In this document: in pieces, positions 32,809-44,344 of the stretch | How the letters are laid out: each line of letters starts with the position of its first letter | Numbering within the stretch: position 1 is the first letter of the stretch | DNA from: Gambelia wislizenii | Lineage: Eukaryota > Chordata > Lepidosauria > Squamata > Crotaphytidae | NCBI GenBank assembly: GCA_030847615.1 | Contig: JAUMIR010000001.1 | Location: forward strand, 382,894,687-382,958,686 | Length of the DNA stretch: 64,000 nt | Reading direction: 5' to 3' | Made by a program: the position numbers and the translations under genes | Notes under the pieces: model-generated | Told to the model about the DNA's origin: nothing | Seen by the model: the letters and a program-made list of their open reading frames with translations, nothing else | Databases searched by the model: none

Positions 32809-33190
32809 ACAACAATTATCAGACCTACCTTGAGTAACATTGACAGGGCGGCCCAGGAGTGAATGGAGCTCTAATGGAGCTCCGTTCACTTCCTAGAGTG
32901 AAATCCCGTGGATTCGCGCGAGAAGATGTGAGCATGGGAAATTCAAAAGTAAAAAGAGAAATACACAAGAAAAAAATGACACCAAGCACCTAAACACACT
33001 AAAAACATTACAAGTAACCCGGGGAGAGTACAAAAAAGAGGGTAGCTTACCTTGATGTCCCAATCTCACCTGGAAGATTTCTGTCAGGGACCTCCCATCG
33101 CTGCTGGGATCTTACAAGCATAACGGGGCACCTTTTCACTCACTGGAACATCTGTGATAGGAACGAAATGGGGGGATCTATTGACGGCTT
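32809..33190. mobile_element. Inverted-repeat DNA element (GGACTTTATCAGA family), truncated by CR1
   Basis: The left end contains ATTATCAGACCTACCTT. The interior (GAATGGAGCTCTAATGGAGC, GAGAAGATGTGAGCATGG, TCAAAAGTAAAAAGAG) matches parts of the full element at 45114-46017 and the one at 60002-60526. At 33190 the sequence switches to a CR1 3' tail (CATAGAATCATAGAATTGC), so the other half is missing or lies beyond the CR1 unrecognised. Confidence 0.6.
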
Positions 33191-34290
33191 CATAGAATCA
33201 TAGAATTGCAGAGTTGGAAGAGACCACGAGGGCCATCCAGTCCAACCCCCAGCCATGCAGGAAATCACGATCAAAGCATCCCCGACAGATGGCCATCCAG
33301 CCTCTGTTTAAAGACCTCCAAGGAAGGAGACCCTACCACGCTCAGAGGGAGTGCGTTCCATTGCCGAACAGCTCTTACTGTCAAAAAGTTCCTCCTAATG
33401 TTGAGGTGGAATCTGTGTTCCTGGAGCTTGCATCCATTGCTCTGTGTTCCAATCTCTGGAGCAGCAGAAAACAAGCTTGCTCCATCCTCAATGTGACACC
33501 CCTTCAAATACTTAAACAGGGCTATCATATTGCCTCTTAACCATCTTTTTTCCAGGCTAAACATACCCAGCTCCCTAAGTCTCTCCTCATAAGGCATGGT
33601 TTCCAGACCTTTCACCATTTTAGTTGCCCTCCTCTGGACATGCTCCAATTTGTCAATATCCTTTTTGAATTGTGGTGCCCAGAACTGGACACAGTATTCT
33701 AGGTGAGGTCTGACCAAGGCAGAATAGAGTGGCACTATTACTTCCCTTGATCTGGACACTATACTTCTATTGATACAGCCCAAAATCGCATTGGCCTTTT
33801 TAGCTGCCGCATCACACTGTTTACTCATGTTCAACTTGTGGTCTACTAGGACTCCTAGATCCCTTTTGCACATAGTCTCATTCAGCCAGGTCCCCCCCAT
33901 CCTATATCTATTAATTTCAATTTTTCGCCCTAAGTGCAGTACCTTACATTTCTCCGTATTGAATTTCATTTTGTTAGCTTTGGCCCAGTTCTCCAGTTTA
34001 TCCAGGTCATTTTGAATGTTGATCCTGTCCTCTAGGGTATTAGCTACTCCTCCTAATTTGGTGTCATCTGCAAATTTGGTAAGTATGCCCCTAATTCCCT
34101 CATCCAAGTCATTGATAATGATGTTGAATAGCACTGGGCCCAGGACAGAACCCTGTGGCACCCCACTGGTCACATGTTTCCAAGATGAAGAAGAGCCATT
34201 GCTGAGCACCCTTTGGGTTCAGCCGGTCAACCAATTACAAATCCATTGAACTGTTAACTTGTCTAGCCCACATTTTACAAGCTTGTTTGC
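33191..34290 (-). mobile_element. CR1 LINE, 5'-truncated, 1.1 kb
   Basis: The minus-strand element begins near 34290 inside ORF2 and ends in the CR1 tail ...CAATTCTATGATTCTATG at 33191. ORF2 reads through most of its length, described in the next entry. Confidence 0.9.
33271..34209 (-). CDS. CR1 ORF2 C-terminal RT fragment, 312-residue open frame
   Basis: This frame has the CR1 RT second half in order: TSGVPQGSVLGPVLFNIIIN (about 14-33), the catalytic KFADDTKLGG (about 47-56), [68 protein letters not shown], and [21 protein letters not shown], with the end SLEVFKQRLDGHL. Immediately upstream, in the same frame, a TGA interrupts ...QWICNWLTG*TQRVLSNG, a likely CGA-to-TGA change. The endonuclease and N-terminal RT are missing, so it cannot act by itself. 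The long open frame suggests a moderately young copy. Confidence 0.85.
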   Translation of the reverse strand: MLSNGSSSSWKHVTSGVPQGSVLGPVLFNIIINDLDEGIRGILTKFADDTKLGGVANTLEDRINIQNDLDKLENWAKANKMKFNTEKCKVLHLGRKIEINRYRMGGTWLNETMCKRDLGVLVDHKLNMSKQCDAAAKKANAILGCINRSIVSRSREVIVPLYSALVRPHLEYCVQFWAPQFKKDIDKLEHVQRRATKMVKGLETMPYEERLRELGMFSLEKRWLRGNMIALFKYLKGCHIEDGASLFSAAPEIGTQSNGCKLQEHRFHLNIRRNFLTVRAVRQWNALPLSVVGSPSLEVFKQRLDGHLSGML

Positions 34291-34521
34291 AATCAGTAAA
34301 AAGCAGTGCCAGTACAATGGCAGCAGAACAGGTGCATTACGAGAGGGGAAAGATTGCATACCAATTTCCAGAGTTCTCCTTCTCAGAGTACTGGTGATAA
34401 CATGGAGACAAACAGATTCACATACTCTCACTTTTATTATTATAAGTAATGCTTCTGCTTGTCATCAAATATCCCTGAAGATTAGTGGGATAATCTCTAA
34501 GAACACCTCTAATCACACTAA

Positions 34522-34934
34522 CCTTTGTAAAAAAGTATGTTTACAAAACCTATGCTCCTCTTATCAATATGTATATGTGTGACCCTGCAGTTTTACAATT
34601 AGTGAAAGGAATACCTATCACATTTATTTCCACAGGTGCCATTTTCCCTACCTTTCAGCCTACTCAATATCTCTTATATGACCATTTTTATTAGAAAAAA
34701 TAATTTGCACATGTCTGTGCACATTTTAGAAATATCAGCATGTGTGTTTATATTTTTTAAATGTGTACCTATTGGCACTATTTTTGGGGGGGTGGGGTGG
34801 ATGGAACCAGTTGTAAGCCCCTGAAAGTTATATCCACAGTGCCATGTTTTACCCAGCATGTATACCATAGAGTGTAGAACTAGATAAATTTTTCATTAAA
34901 AAACACACACACCTCCAATAAAGCTAGTTTCTCA
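34522..34934. other. 413-bp segment between exact 20-bp direct repeats
   Basis: AACACCTCTAATCACACTAA occurs at 34502-34521 and again at 34935-34954. The segment between has no recognisable domain. The arrangement could be the long target duplication of a retroposed sequence or a local duplication. Confidence 0.4.
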
Positions 34935-34954
34935 AACACCTCTAATCACACTAA

Positions 34955-35179
34955 TCAAAGTCAGAAAAATCTTATTAGAGCCTATTCACACTACTCAGCT
35001 TCATATAATCATAATCAGCAATTATCAAAGTCAGCAACAATCATGTTTAGAGTCTATTAACATAGTTCAGTTTCTTGGAGCTGTCAAAAGATGCAAAAGA
35101 AACCATGAATGTACAGAATCCATATGCTACTATGCAATTTGCAATCATCAAAGCTTGAATAGGCTAGATTCCCGTGTAA
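34955..35179. other. Unassigned AT-rich stretch
   Basis: I see nothing recognisable except AATCA-type short repeats around 34950-35050. Confidence 0.3.
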
Positions 35180-35836
35180 GCATTGACACTGGTCAGCATA
35201 GGATGGGAGCTTCCATGTCAGTGGAGTGGTAAACCAGTCCAAGTTTCATTCCAGAAATTAAATGAGATGTCCAAATATTCAATTCCAAAAGTATTGATCA
35301 TTAATCATCATTAACTCTTCCAGAGTACCCTTTCTTTTGGCCTGGGAACCTCTAAGAACCATTGTATTTTCACTCACAACTCCTATCCCTGTAGGGAAAT
35401 TATTTCATGTAAATATCACCCCCAAACACTACCAAATTATCTTCAGCTCCTCTATCCACATCCATGCTGCCAGTTTGCTGCTAGACCCCAGAATGCAACT
35501 CTGATCTGCTGCTGCAGGAATATCTCCTCTGTAAGACAGGTGTTGTGCCACCCATCATCCCCTCACTTTATTCCCCTATACAAATACTTCCTACTGTTTT
35601 CATTAGCCTTGTGTGAGTGTCTGAAGCCTGAAATGTGTGTGTGAATGTTGTTACTGTTAATTTCCAATAAAGGCCATTTAATTGTCCCTTTTGGCTTAGC
35701 ATCTCCTCCTTAGTACCAGTATACATAGGTTAAAAGGCCCGCTGTTGCCCGTACTCTCGCAGCCATAATTGAGCTAATCAAATATTAATATTTGGACATT
35801 CTAGGTCCCCATAGAAACCACACAATTCAGGTAACA
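35180..35836 (+). repeat. Solo LTR (LTR3), left boundary uncertain
   Basis: From about 35410 it matches LTR2 and LTR1: a GTAAATATCACCCCCAAA TATA region, CCAATAAAGGCCATTTAATT poly(A) region near 35666, CATAGGTTAAAAGGCCC, TTGAGCTAATCAAATATTAAT, and ACACAATTCAGGTAACA ending at 35836. The U3 part is more diverged and I could not place the 5' end or find a duplication. Confidence 0.55.
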
Positions 35837-38450
35837 AAAGAACAGGGACTTGGCAACAGAAATTCAAACCACAAAAAGAGTATCCATTTGGTGCATTGAT
35901 CCTTAGGCCAGTGCTACTCAAAGTGGTGGTTCATGAACCGGTTCTGGTCCCTGGCAAGTTTCCAGGAAGGAAAGAAACAGTTGTATTCAATGGAGACAAA
36001 TTTCGTGTCCATCTCTGGCACATTGGAAAACAATAATTGATCCCCACCCACCCCATGCGATAGCCAGAGAAACACTATATTTGCCCTCAAGGCTTCCTTC
36101 AACTGCACACAAGGCTTACATCTTAGCAGGGGATCTAATTACTGAACAGTGATGACTGCCATCCACAAAGCAGCTGACTGTCATCAGCAAAGGAGACACT
36201 CAGTCCCCCAATTGTCAGTGGAAGTAACGCCTGGACTTTTCCACTTGGCTCAGGGTGAAACTTCAGTCATGCAACAGACAGTCCTGTTGTGGAATCTTGC
36301 TGGTCAGTGGTTCTTGAGTCAGAGCTCCAAAATTTTAGTTCAGCAGAATTGGAGTGAATTGTGTTTGACCATTTTCTTCTCCCTCACTTAGCTCTCCCTT
36401 TGCTCATCTCTATTTTTATACCCCCTTTCTCTTCTGAGAATATTCTAACACCCTCCTGTTGAGCTAAAAGTGATTCATGATCTACCTTTTTTCAGCTTTT
36501 GGGATAACATGCTATATTGGCTAAAAGGAATCAATGATCTAAGTGTATAAGGGCTGGTTTCTGGGTGAAAGCAGGAGTCTCCCAAAACCATGAAGCAAAA
36601 AGCCACAACACATGCCATTTCTCCTGCCCACCCCACCAGCACACTTTCCATCTCCCTTCCCATATTTCTTCCAAGCTCTGGCAATTTTTTCTCACCCTGC
36701 TTTTCAAATAAAGACCAATTCCAGCTTGTTGGCATCTTTTCAAGACTAAGTATAAGTCCTGACCTATACTCTGCCAACTGTTCATTTATTTTTATCAACT
36801 GCAGATAAAATCCATATATCAGGGGATGATAGGATATTCAATCCCCATCAAAAGCCAAAAACTGTCTCAGCAGACTAGGTAGCAACCCTTTCCCAAGAAT
36901 ACCCACCCACACAGAGTGTTTGGCGTCCAGAAAACAGGAGGTGCTTTTAATCTTCAGTAGTTTCAGCTATTCACAGTATGTATAGAGACAAAGTGCTATG
37001 CCAGGCATCAGAGGATCATAGGAAGATAATGAACACTGATCTGGCTTTCTTATATACAACTCAGCACAGCATTGGCTTACCCAAGCACATGGTTACATTG
37101 CATCAGATTTCCATACTCATGGCTTTATACTTTAGTAACCCTTCTTCTGATGCGATCCTTCTCATGCATCTGTAGCATGATAAGCTACTGGCAGTTCATG
37201 GAGTCATGGAGTCAGTCATCATGACTCAGCATGATTTCTGCTGTTGTTTGGTCATTTTAAAACAGGGTTCAGTAACCAATTCCTGACACCATATTGGTAC
37301 ACTGAGGTGTTATCTATCCGAGGGGGGGGGAATATGGATTGATGCACATTAACATCAATTTGAAGCAGCTTCAATTAGTCTTCACGTTTTTTGGCAAAAT
37401 CACAGGTATGCAAAGCTATCTGCTTTTGCTGTCCCAAAGGGGAAGCCTACAAATCAAGATGGCAGGCACAAATGAATTACTCATGTTTTTATTGTCACCA
37501 GTTGCCACTGACAAACAGTACTTTTTAAAAATCATATCTAAGGTGCAAAAGTGTGATATTCTAATGAAACAATTTTTAAAAAAGGGAAAAAAGGCTGTTT
37601 CATCCCCTTCATACACAATCACTAAGCCAAAAATCCAACATGGTGGTTCTGGGCCCTTGCCTTATTAGCAAGTTCCACCTCCTGTGCACATCTGACCAAT
37701 CAGCTTTTCACTTCCACTTTTATTGGGAATGAGAATGAATGCAAATTGGATTCTCCCAATGAGTGAGAATGTGCATTCCCCACAAACCTTTTTAAAAACT
37801 TTGGGAAAAGCCACAAAGGATTTTCCTTTGGAGTTTTTGGTGGATTTGGCTCCCTTCCTTCCGAATAGTGCAGATTGATGTGGGATGGCATTTAGACAAA
37901 TCATATTCTCCTTGAATTCTATGAGGAGTATTTTTGCTGTTTAGACAACCCTTGAGATTGAAAGCAGTAGCTGTACTTATGTCAAACCAAAGTTCTTAAC
38001 CACCCCATCAAGTGCTTCATCTGTCCAAAATGCAAGGCTAAATTCAATGTTAGTCCCAACTAGAGTAAACTCACTGAAATCAATAGGCATTTTACAATTG
38101 GTGAGTAGTAAGTCCCATTCATTTCAAAGTGTCTGCTTTAGGTTATGATAACACCACAATTCTGGGTGTATCCAGACGGAAAGTTTCCCTAGCACTAACA
38201 GTTAAAAAAAAATAACCAGCTTTTCTGTCTTTTACTTCTCAGCAGAACAAGGGGGGGGAGAAGCAGTGGAAAACACGGAAGGGGGACAAAATGATGGCCA
38301 AAATTCTGTAAGTATCTTACATGGGTGTAAGTTCTCCTATGGATGCAAATGTGCAAGGGCTACACAGACACACTTGTGCAACTCCACATGAAGACATTTA
38401 TGCTATGAAATCTGATATTGAATCTCAACCTATGAAATTCATTTTTTTTA
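35837..38450. other. Unassigned stretch
   Basis: I see no gene. Open frames here (for example 36475-36798 and 37339-37668) have no recognisable domain and overlap frames on the other strand. A G-run lies at 37323. The segment 36920-37290 starts near TGTTTGGCGTCC and ends near TTCCTGACACCA, which could be an LTR, but I cannot support this. Confidence 0.35.
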
Positions 38451-38456
38451 TTATTT

Positions 38457-38596
38457 TTTATTTTTATTTTATTTAGTTATTTATACCCCGCTCTTCAGCC
38501 ACAAGGCTATCAGAGCAGCTTACAAATTGTTTTAAGCAATAGCTATTTACACATCTACACTGCATTAAACAGTTTCCAATGTGTGTGAGACTGGGC
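38457..38596 (-). mobile_element. tRNA-derived SINE, 5'-truncated
   Basis: The plus-strand text TTATTTATACCCCGCTCTTC...CAGAGCAGCTTACAAATTG...CACTGCATTAAACAGTTTCC is the reverse complement of the SINE body at 23230-23373. The tRNA-like head is missing. Confidence 0.8.
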
Positions 38597-39980
38597 ATTT
38601 TTACAATAAACACCTCACCTGGAAGCATCTCTCTGTCTTTCTCAAGAAAGCCAAAAGGAGCTAAAAAGGGGGGAATATATATCCAGTCATAAGCTAAGTC
38701 AAGGTAGATTATTCTTTCTTTACAACAGGAAATAAAATCATTGGACACTTAAGAGAGCTGAAGAGCTTAATTTTAAATGTACTTAGTAAGAGCAAATTTA
38801 AAACCCTTTACTGTATTTATCGACATAATACAAGTGAACATCAGAACTTTCCATTAATGTGGACATGTAGACATGTTGACATAAATAAAAACAGCACTAA
38901 GCTAACAAACCTGCTTTGGAGACAAATGGTTTCAATTAGCATTCTCATTAATTTAAAATCAGGATTATTTCCTTAGCTATCATTTTCTCATTTTAAATCC
39001 CCCACCCTGCAGTTCTATAGAGCTACAAAGGATAGCCAAGCAGAACAAATTTCAGAATCTTTCCTTACCTGTGTTACAGTTACAGAGCACCCATCTCTAT
39101 GAGGTGGGGAGGGGGACTCAGTACCTCACAGTAATGGCATGTTGGTACCACCAACTCCCTCCCTCCCTCCACACACACACCTTTTCCTGCTTTCATACAA
39201 ATTACTCTTTTTCCATAGCTGCTAGCAGTGAGGAAAGAGTGAACATTGCTGAGCAACAACGTGGAAAGAAAGCTATTCTGTCGATCCCAGTGAGCAGGTA
39301 AGAAAGAGGATCATTGAGATTGTATGTGCATGTACGTGTGCTCACAATCCTAAGCCATCATACAAAGCAGTCCTCTGGGCTAAAAAAGTTGTGCACCCTT
39401 GGTATAGCTACTGAGAACACAGACTTCATTAATATTAGAAGTCTATTTCTGTCATTCTAATTTATATAATTCAATACATTGAATGAAAGATTGTAATTAC
39501 TGAAGCAACATTTAACTCAATAGACGGAATCCTGTTGGTGACATGCAGGCATAAACAGTTATGTCTGCATACCTCATTTAAGTTTTAAGGTCATTGCCAA
39601 AGGAATCCAGTACCTTCATGTGAAATAACACCTCCCCCATGCATGAAGTTGACCTGTCAGCCACCAGAGATCCCTCAACAGCCATTTAGTGGACTGAGGA
39701 GGACAGGGGCACCCAGAGCATATCCAACTGAATTTCTGCACAATGAAGATGTCATCCCATTCAGACATCCAGGAAATCTAGGGAATGACATCTTTATGAT
39801 TCTTCAAAAATAGTGTAGAGTTGAGGCCTGATATTAATACACTGTAATGTATTGGATTATAGAAATGGAAAGAAACTAAGATGGGCATAATAGTGTCATC
39901 CCAGTTACAACTGATTGGTTTATGCATTCCAAAAGATGAGAACATGTGACCATCTTTCATGTAGTTTCACATCTTTCACA
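38597..39980. other. Unassigned stretch
   Basis: I see no gene. A small ACACAC tract is at about 39171. Confidence 0.35.
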
Positions 39981-39983
39981 GAA

Positions 39984-40964
39984 CATGTGAAAGATGTGAC
40001 CAGTGGGGTGGCACAGGGTTCTGTCCTGGGCCCAGTGCTATTCAACATCTTTATCAATAACTTGCATGAGGGAATTAGGGGCATACTTATCAAATTTGCA
40101 GATGACACCAAATTGGGAGGAGTAGCTAATACCCTAGAGGATAGGATCAAAATTCAAAATGACCTGGAAAGACTGGAGAGATGGGCCAAAGCTAACAAAA
40201 TGAAATTCAATACAGAGAAGTGTAAGGTACTGCACTTAGGGTGAAAAAATGAAATGCATTGATATAGGATGGGGGAGACCTGGCTGAATGAGACTACATG
40301 CGAAAGGGATCTAGGAGTCCTAGTAGACCACAAGTTGAACATGAGTCAACAGTGTGATGCGGCAGCTAAAAAGGCCAATGCGATTTTGGGCTGCATCAAT
40401 AGAAGTATTGTGTCTAAATCAAGGGAAGTAATAGTGCCGCTCTATTCTGCCTTGGTCAGACCTCACCTAGAATACTGTGTCCAGTTCTGGGCACCACAAT
40501 TCAAAAAGGATACGGGCAAACTGGGGCGTGTCCAAAGAAGGGCGACTAAAATGGTGAAAGGTCTGGAAACGATGCCTTATGAGGAGAGGGAGCTGGGTAT
40601 ATTTAGCCTGGAAGAAAGACAGTTAAGAGGCGATATGATAGCCCTGTTTAAGTATTTGAAGGGGTGTCATGTTGAGGATGGAGCAGGCTTGTTTTCTGCT
40701 GCTCCAGAGACTGGAACACGGAGCAATGGATGCAAGCTCCAGGAATAGAGATTCCACGTCAGCATTAGGAGGAACTTTTTGACAGTCAGAGCTGTTCGGC
40801 AGTGGAACATACTCCCTCGGAGCGTGGTGGGGTCTCCTTCCTTGGAGGTCTTTAAACAGAGGCTGGATGGCCATCTGTCGGGGATACTTTGATCGTGATT
40901 TCCTGCATGGCAGGGGGTTGGACTGGATGCCCCTCGTGGACTCTTCCAACTCTGCAATTCTATG
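39984..40964 (+). pseudogene. CR1 LINE, 5'-truncated ORF2
   Basis: Plus-strand CR1 starting in DVTSGVAQGSVLGPVLFNIF, then KFADDTKLGG, KANKMKFNTEKCKVLHLG, a stop (40245-40247) before the next part, [60 protein letters not shown], a second stop after KLQE (40749), and the CR1 3' end CAATTCTATG at 40964. Both catalytic aspartates are kept (FADD), but the stops show it is inactive. Close in sequence to the copy at 33191-34290. Confidence 0.9.
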
Positions 40965-41511
40965 TGGGGCTGGCCCAAGAACTGGATAAGTTTCTGCTGG
41001 CTCAGAACATAAACCACTAGGACTCTGTGAATACAAGAGTTCACTGTTAGAATCACACACATGCAACATAAGAATGTAGGGCTTCCAAAATGCACATTTC
41101 TAAATACAGTCATCCCTTCACATTCACAGGGGTTGGGGCACCAGACCCCCGCGAATGTGAAAAAACCACAAATAACAATCACCCTTTCCTGGGCTTTCGC
41201 CCTCCCTGCAAAGGCAGAGAAGGCTCAGCAGAGGGGCAGTTTAAGAGGTTTTGCCTCACTCCCTCGGCTTCCCTGAGCCTTCGTTCTCTTTGTAAAGAGA
41301 AGCGAAGACCCAGGGAAGCCCAGGGAGTGAGGGAAAACTTCTCAAACCGGTTGTCTGCGGGGCTTTCACCCTCCCTGCAAAGGCAGCAAAGGCTCAGCAA
41401 AGGGGCGGTTTAAGAGGTTTTGTCTCACTCCCTTGGCTTCCCTGGGTCTTCATTCCCTTTGTGAAGAGAAGAGAAGACCCAGGAGACAGGCAGTGAGTGA
41501 GGGAAAACCGC

Positions 41512-43711
41512 GAATAATAATAATAATTGTTTTAACCCCTCTGTTAAAACAATTGGGGCGGCTTACAAAAATTAAAATACAATACAGATAAAATCCCCAA
41601 ACACCCCCTACCCCCACCCTACCCCATAAAAATATTAAACAATTACAAATTAAAACCAACTGATCTAAAATCACATTTAAAAACAATAAATACAATAAAA
41701 TGCAATAAGTGGCCAGCGGAATAAAAGAAGCCAGGATCTAATTAGGAAAGGCCTGCCAAAAGAGATCCATCTTTAGTGCTATTTTAAAGCTACTCAGGCT
41801 TGTTATCTGACAGATCTCATTCGGCAGGTCATTCCACAATTTGGGGGTGATTACCGAAAAGGCCCTCTGGGAGGTTGCAGAGAGCCTAGATTTTTGTGGC
41901 TGAAGCAAATTCCTCCCAGAGGACCGGAGTGCACGGGGAGGATTGTATGGGAGGAGGCGGTTCCGGAGATAAGTTGGACCCAAGCCATTTAGGGCTTTAA
42001 AGGTAATAACCAACACCTTATACTTGGCTCGGAAACTGATAGGCAGCCAGTGGAGAGATCTTAACACTGGAGTTATATGGTCTCTCCGAGATGTTCCCGA
42101 GACCTCTCTGGCTGCCATATTTTGTACCAACTGAAGTTTCCGGACCAAGCATGAGGGCAGCCCCATGTAGAGTGCATTGCAGAAATCTAGACGAGAGTTT
42201 ACCAGCGCGTGCACCACAGTCTCGAGGTCCTTTACTTCCAGGAAATGGCGCAGCTGGTGTATCAGCCGGAGCTGATAACAGGCGCTCCTGACTGTCGCAT
42301 TCATCTGACTCATCGTCTGAAGCGATGAATCAAGGAGCACCCCCAGACTGCAAACTCAGTCCTTAACGGAGAGCGTGACCCCGTCCAGGACTGGAGGTTG
42401 CAACCCAAGTCCTGGTTTCGGGGCCGCTACCGTGAGCACCTCCGTTTTGTCTGGATTTAATCTCAATCTGTTTTTCCTCATCCAGCCCATTACTGCTTTA
42501 AGACAGTCATTAAGAGGAGAGACGCCATCGGAATTTGAGGCCGACGATCGGGACAAGGAGAAATAGATCTGGGTGTCATCAGCATACTGATAACACCCAG
42601 CCCCATAACTCCGAATAATCTCACCCAGTGGCTTCATATAGATGTTAAACAGTATCGGGGACAGGATAGCGCCCTGCGGAACACCACAAGTAAGCTCCTT
42701 TCTGCTGGAGCAACTGTCCTCGAGCAACACCCTCTGGGACCTGCCCGAGAGGAAGGACCGGAACCACTGGATCGCAGTGCCTCCGATTCCTAACCCTCTC
42801 AGGCGATCCAAGAGGATGCTATGATTTATCGTATCAAAAGCTGCTGATATGTCCAAAAGCACCAACACGGTCACACTACCCCTGTCGATGCTTAGACGCA
42901 GGTCATCAGTTAAGGCAACCATGGCAGTCTCAACTCCAAATCCCGTCCTAAAGCCAGTTTGAAATGGGTCTAGATAATCAGTTTCATCCAAGACCACTTG
43001 GAGTTGAAGCGCAACTGCCCTCTCGATCACTTTGCTCAAGAATGGTAACATAGAAACCAGCCTATAGTTGTTCATATCCAGGGGGTCAAGGGAAGATTTG
43101 TTCAGGAGTGGCCTAACGGCTGCTTCCTTTAAACAAGATGGAACACACCCTTCTCTGAGGGATGCATTGATGATGTCCTTAAGGAACACCATCAAGGCAG
43201 TCCCCCCCTGGATGGCCAGCCATGAAGTGCAATGATCGAGAGGGCAGGTAGTCTTCTTCACCCTACCAAGTAGCTTGTCCACGTCCTCGGTACTCACGGA
43301 TTGAAATTCATCCTGTAAACTTACATCAACGGCGTTGCTGGACACCTCGTCAATTGTTTCTGTCAAATTACTGGCATCTAAGTTGGCTCTTATCCAAGAG
43401 ATTTTATCTGCAAAGAAATTGTTAAATGCGTCACAGAAGGCTGTCGTTGGGTTAAGCAACGGGTTCTGCGCTGGAATAACCTGTGTCATCTCCCTTACCA
43501 CCCTAAAAAGCTCTGCTGGACGGGACTCTGCAGACGCAATATGTGCAGAGGAGAAGGATCTCTGGGCTGCATGTATTGCCTCTCCATAGGACCAAAGAAA
43601 GTTCCTATGACGAGTCCTGTCAGATAAGAGTCGAGTTTTCCACCAGTTGCTCTCTAGTCGTTGTCCAACCCGCTTCATTTTCCTAACTCCAATTGCAGGC
43701 TTAGAGTCCTT
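41512..43711 (-). mobile_element. L2-type LINE inserted in a MITE, 2.2 kb
   Basis: It runs on the minus strand from about 43711 (KDSKPAIGVRKMKRV, 5'-truncated within ORF2 before the RT) to an (ATT)n tail next to 41512. The 3' untranslated region has the usual AATTGGGGCGGCTTACA text (plus strand). The coding part is described separately. Confidence 0.85.
41738..43711 (-). pseudogene. L2-type LINE ORF2, RT domain with one premature stop
   Basis: The frame from about 43711 reads the pre-RT region (VRKMKRVGQRLESNWWKTR, FCDAFNNFFADKISWIR), then CPLDHCTSWL, NNYRLVSMLPFLSK, GFRTGFGVETAM, LVLLDISAAFDTINHS, GVPQGAILSPILFNIYMKPL, the catalytic YADD box and KNRLRLNPDKTEVLTV. One TGA at 42358-42356 interrupts SVKD*VCSLGV, and the same frame resumes and runs to 41738 through SLHWLPISFRAKYKVL and PKLWNDLPNEI. 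At that position the copy at 63626 has Cys, so a single base change explains the stop. The N-terminal 20 or so residues of the open frame (43777-43711) come from the flanking MITE. Confidence 0.85.
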
Positions 43712-44108
43712 CTGGCTGCTGGCTGGTGTTCCTGGGGGGTGTGGGAGTGGCTTAAGACGCCAGCCATTCCTGGCCACGCCCCCTCCTGCTGCTGCCTCGC
43801 TGCCCAGAAGTCCTCAGGGCCCCACTACAGCCTCCTGGCCCGGTGGAATGGGGTGAAAGGCTGCTGCCGGCTGGAGAACCCCTGGCTTGCTGGCTGGTCA
43901 AATAATCAAATAATCAAAACCGTGTGTCAAAGCCGCGAATGTGAAGGGACAAGTGTAATATCTAATTACAATTTTTGCCCTCCAAAGACAAAAAGGAACT
44001 TTTCAGCCTGAAGTTTTTACAGATTTATGCATGGTACGTTATTTATAGGCGCAAGACCTTTTTGCCATGGATAATATAGTATTGTATAATTACATTTACC
44101 TGTTCAGT

Positions 44109-44340
44109 GGGAGCCAGCATAGTGCAATGGTTTGAGGGTTGGACTATGACTCTGGAGTCCAGGGTTCAAATCCCTGCTTGGCCAACACTTGGTGATCTTG
44201 GTCAAGTCACACTCTCTCAGCCTATGAGGAAGGCAAAGGCAAACCCTCTCAGAACAAATCTTGCCAAGAAAACCCTTTGATAGGTTTGCCTTAGGGTTAT
44301 CATAAGTTGGAAAAGACTTGAAAACACACCACAACAATAA
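44109..44340 (+). mobile_element. Sauria-type tRNA-derived SINE
   Basis: The head GAGCCAGCATAGTGCAATGG contains the A box, and AGGGTTCAAATCCC near 44162 is a B box. The body has TTGGTCAAGTCACACTCTCT and GGCAAAGGCAAACC, and the 3' end GATAGGTTTGCCTTAGGGTT...AACACACCACAACAA, the LINE-derived tail typical of lizard SINEs. Not a functional tRNA. Confidence 0.85.
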
Positions 44341-44344
44341 TTGC

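Larger units (their letters stand above)
41107..43955. mobile_element. Tigger/pogo-like MITE split by an L2 LINE
   Basis: The left end CAGTCATCCCTTCACATTCA, followed by CCAGACCCCCGCGAATGTGA, pairs with the right end CCGCGAATGTGAAGGGACAA at 43935-43955. TA lies on both sides (41105-41106 and 43956-43957). The left portion (41107-41511) contains a near-tandem duplication of about 177 bp; TGGGCTTTCGCCCTCCCTGC near 41191 recurs as GGGCTTTCACCCTCCCTGC near 41359. The right portion begins near 43711. Everything between is an L2 on the minus strand. Confidence 0.75.

Noticed and set aside
36920..37290. Possible LTR in minus orientation starting near TGTTTGGCG
   Set aside because: No second copy, duplication, TATA or poly(A) signal could be supported.
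41061..41413. Frames of 71-107 residues on both strands
   Set aside because: They cover the near-tandem duplication of a MITE and are open on both strands for compositional reasons.
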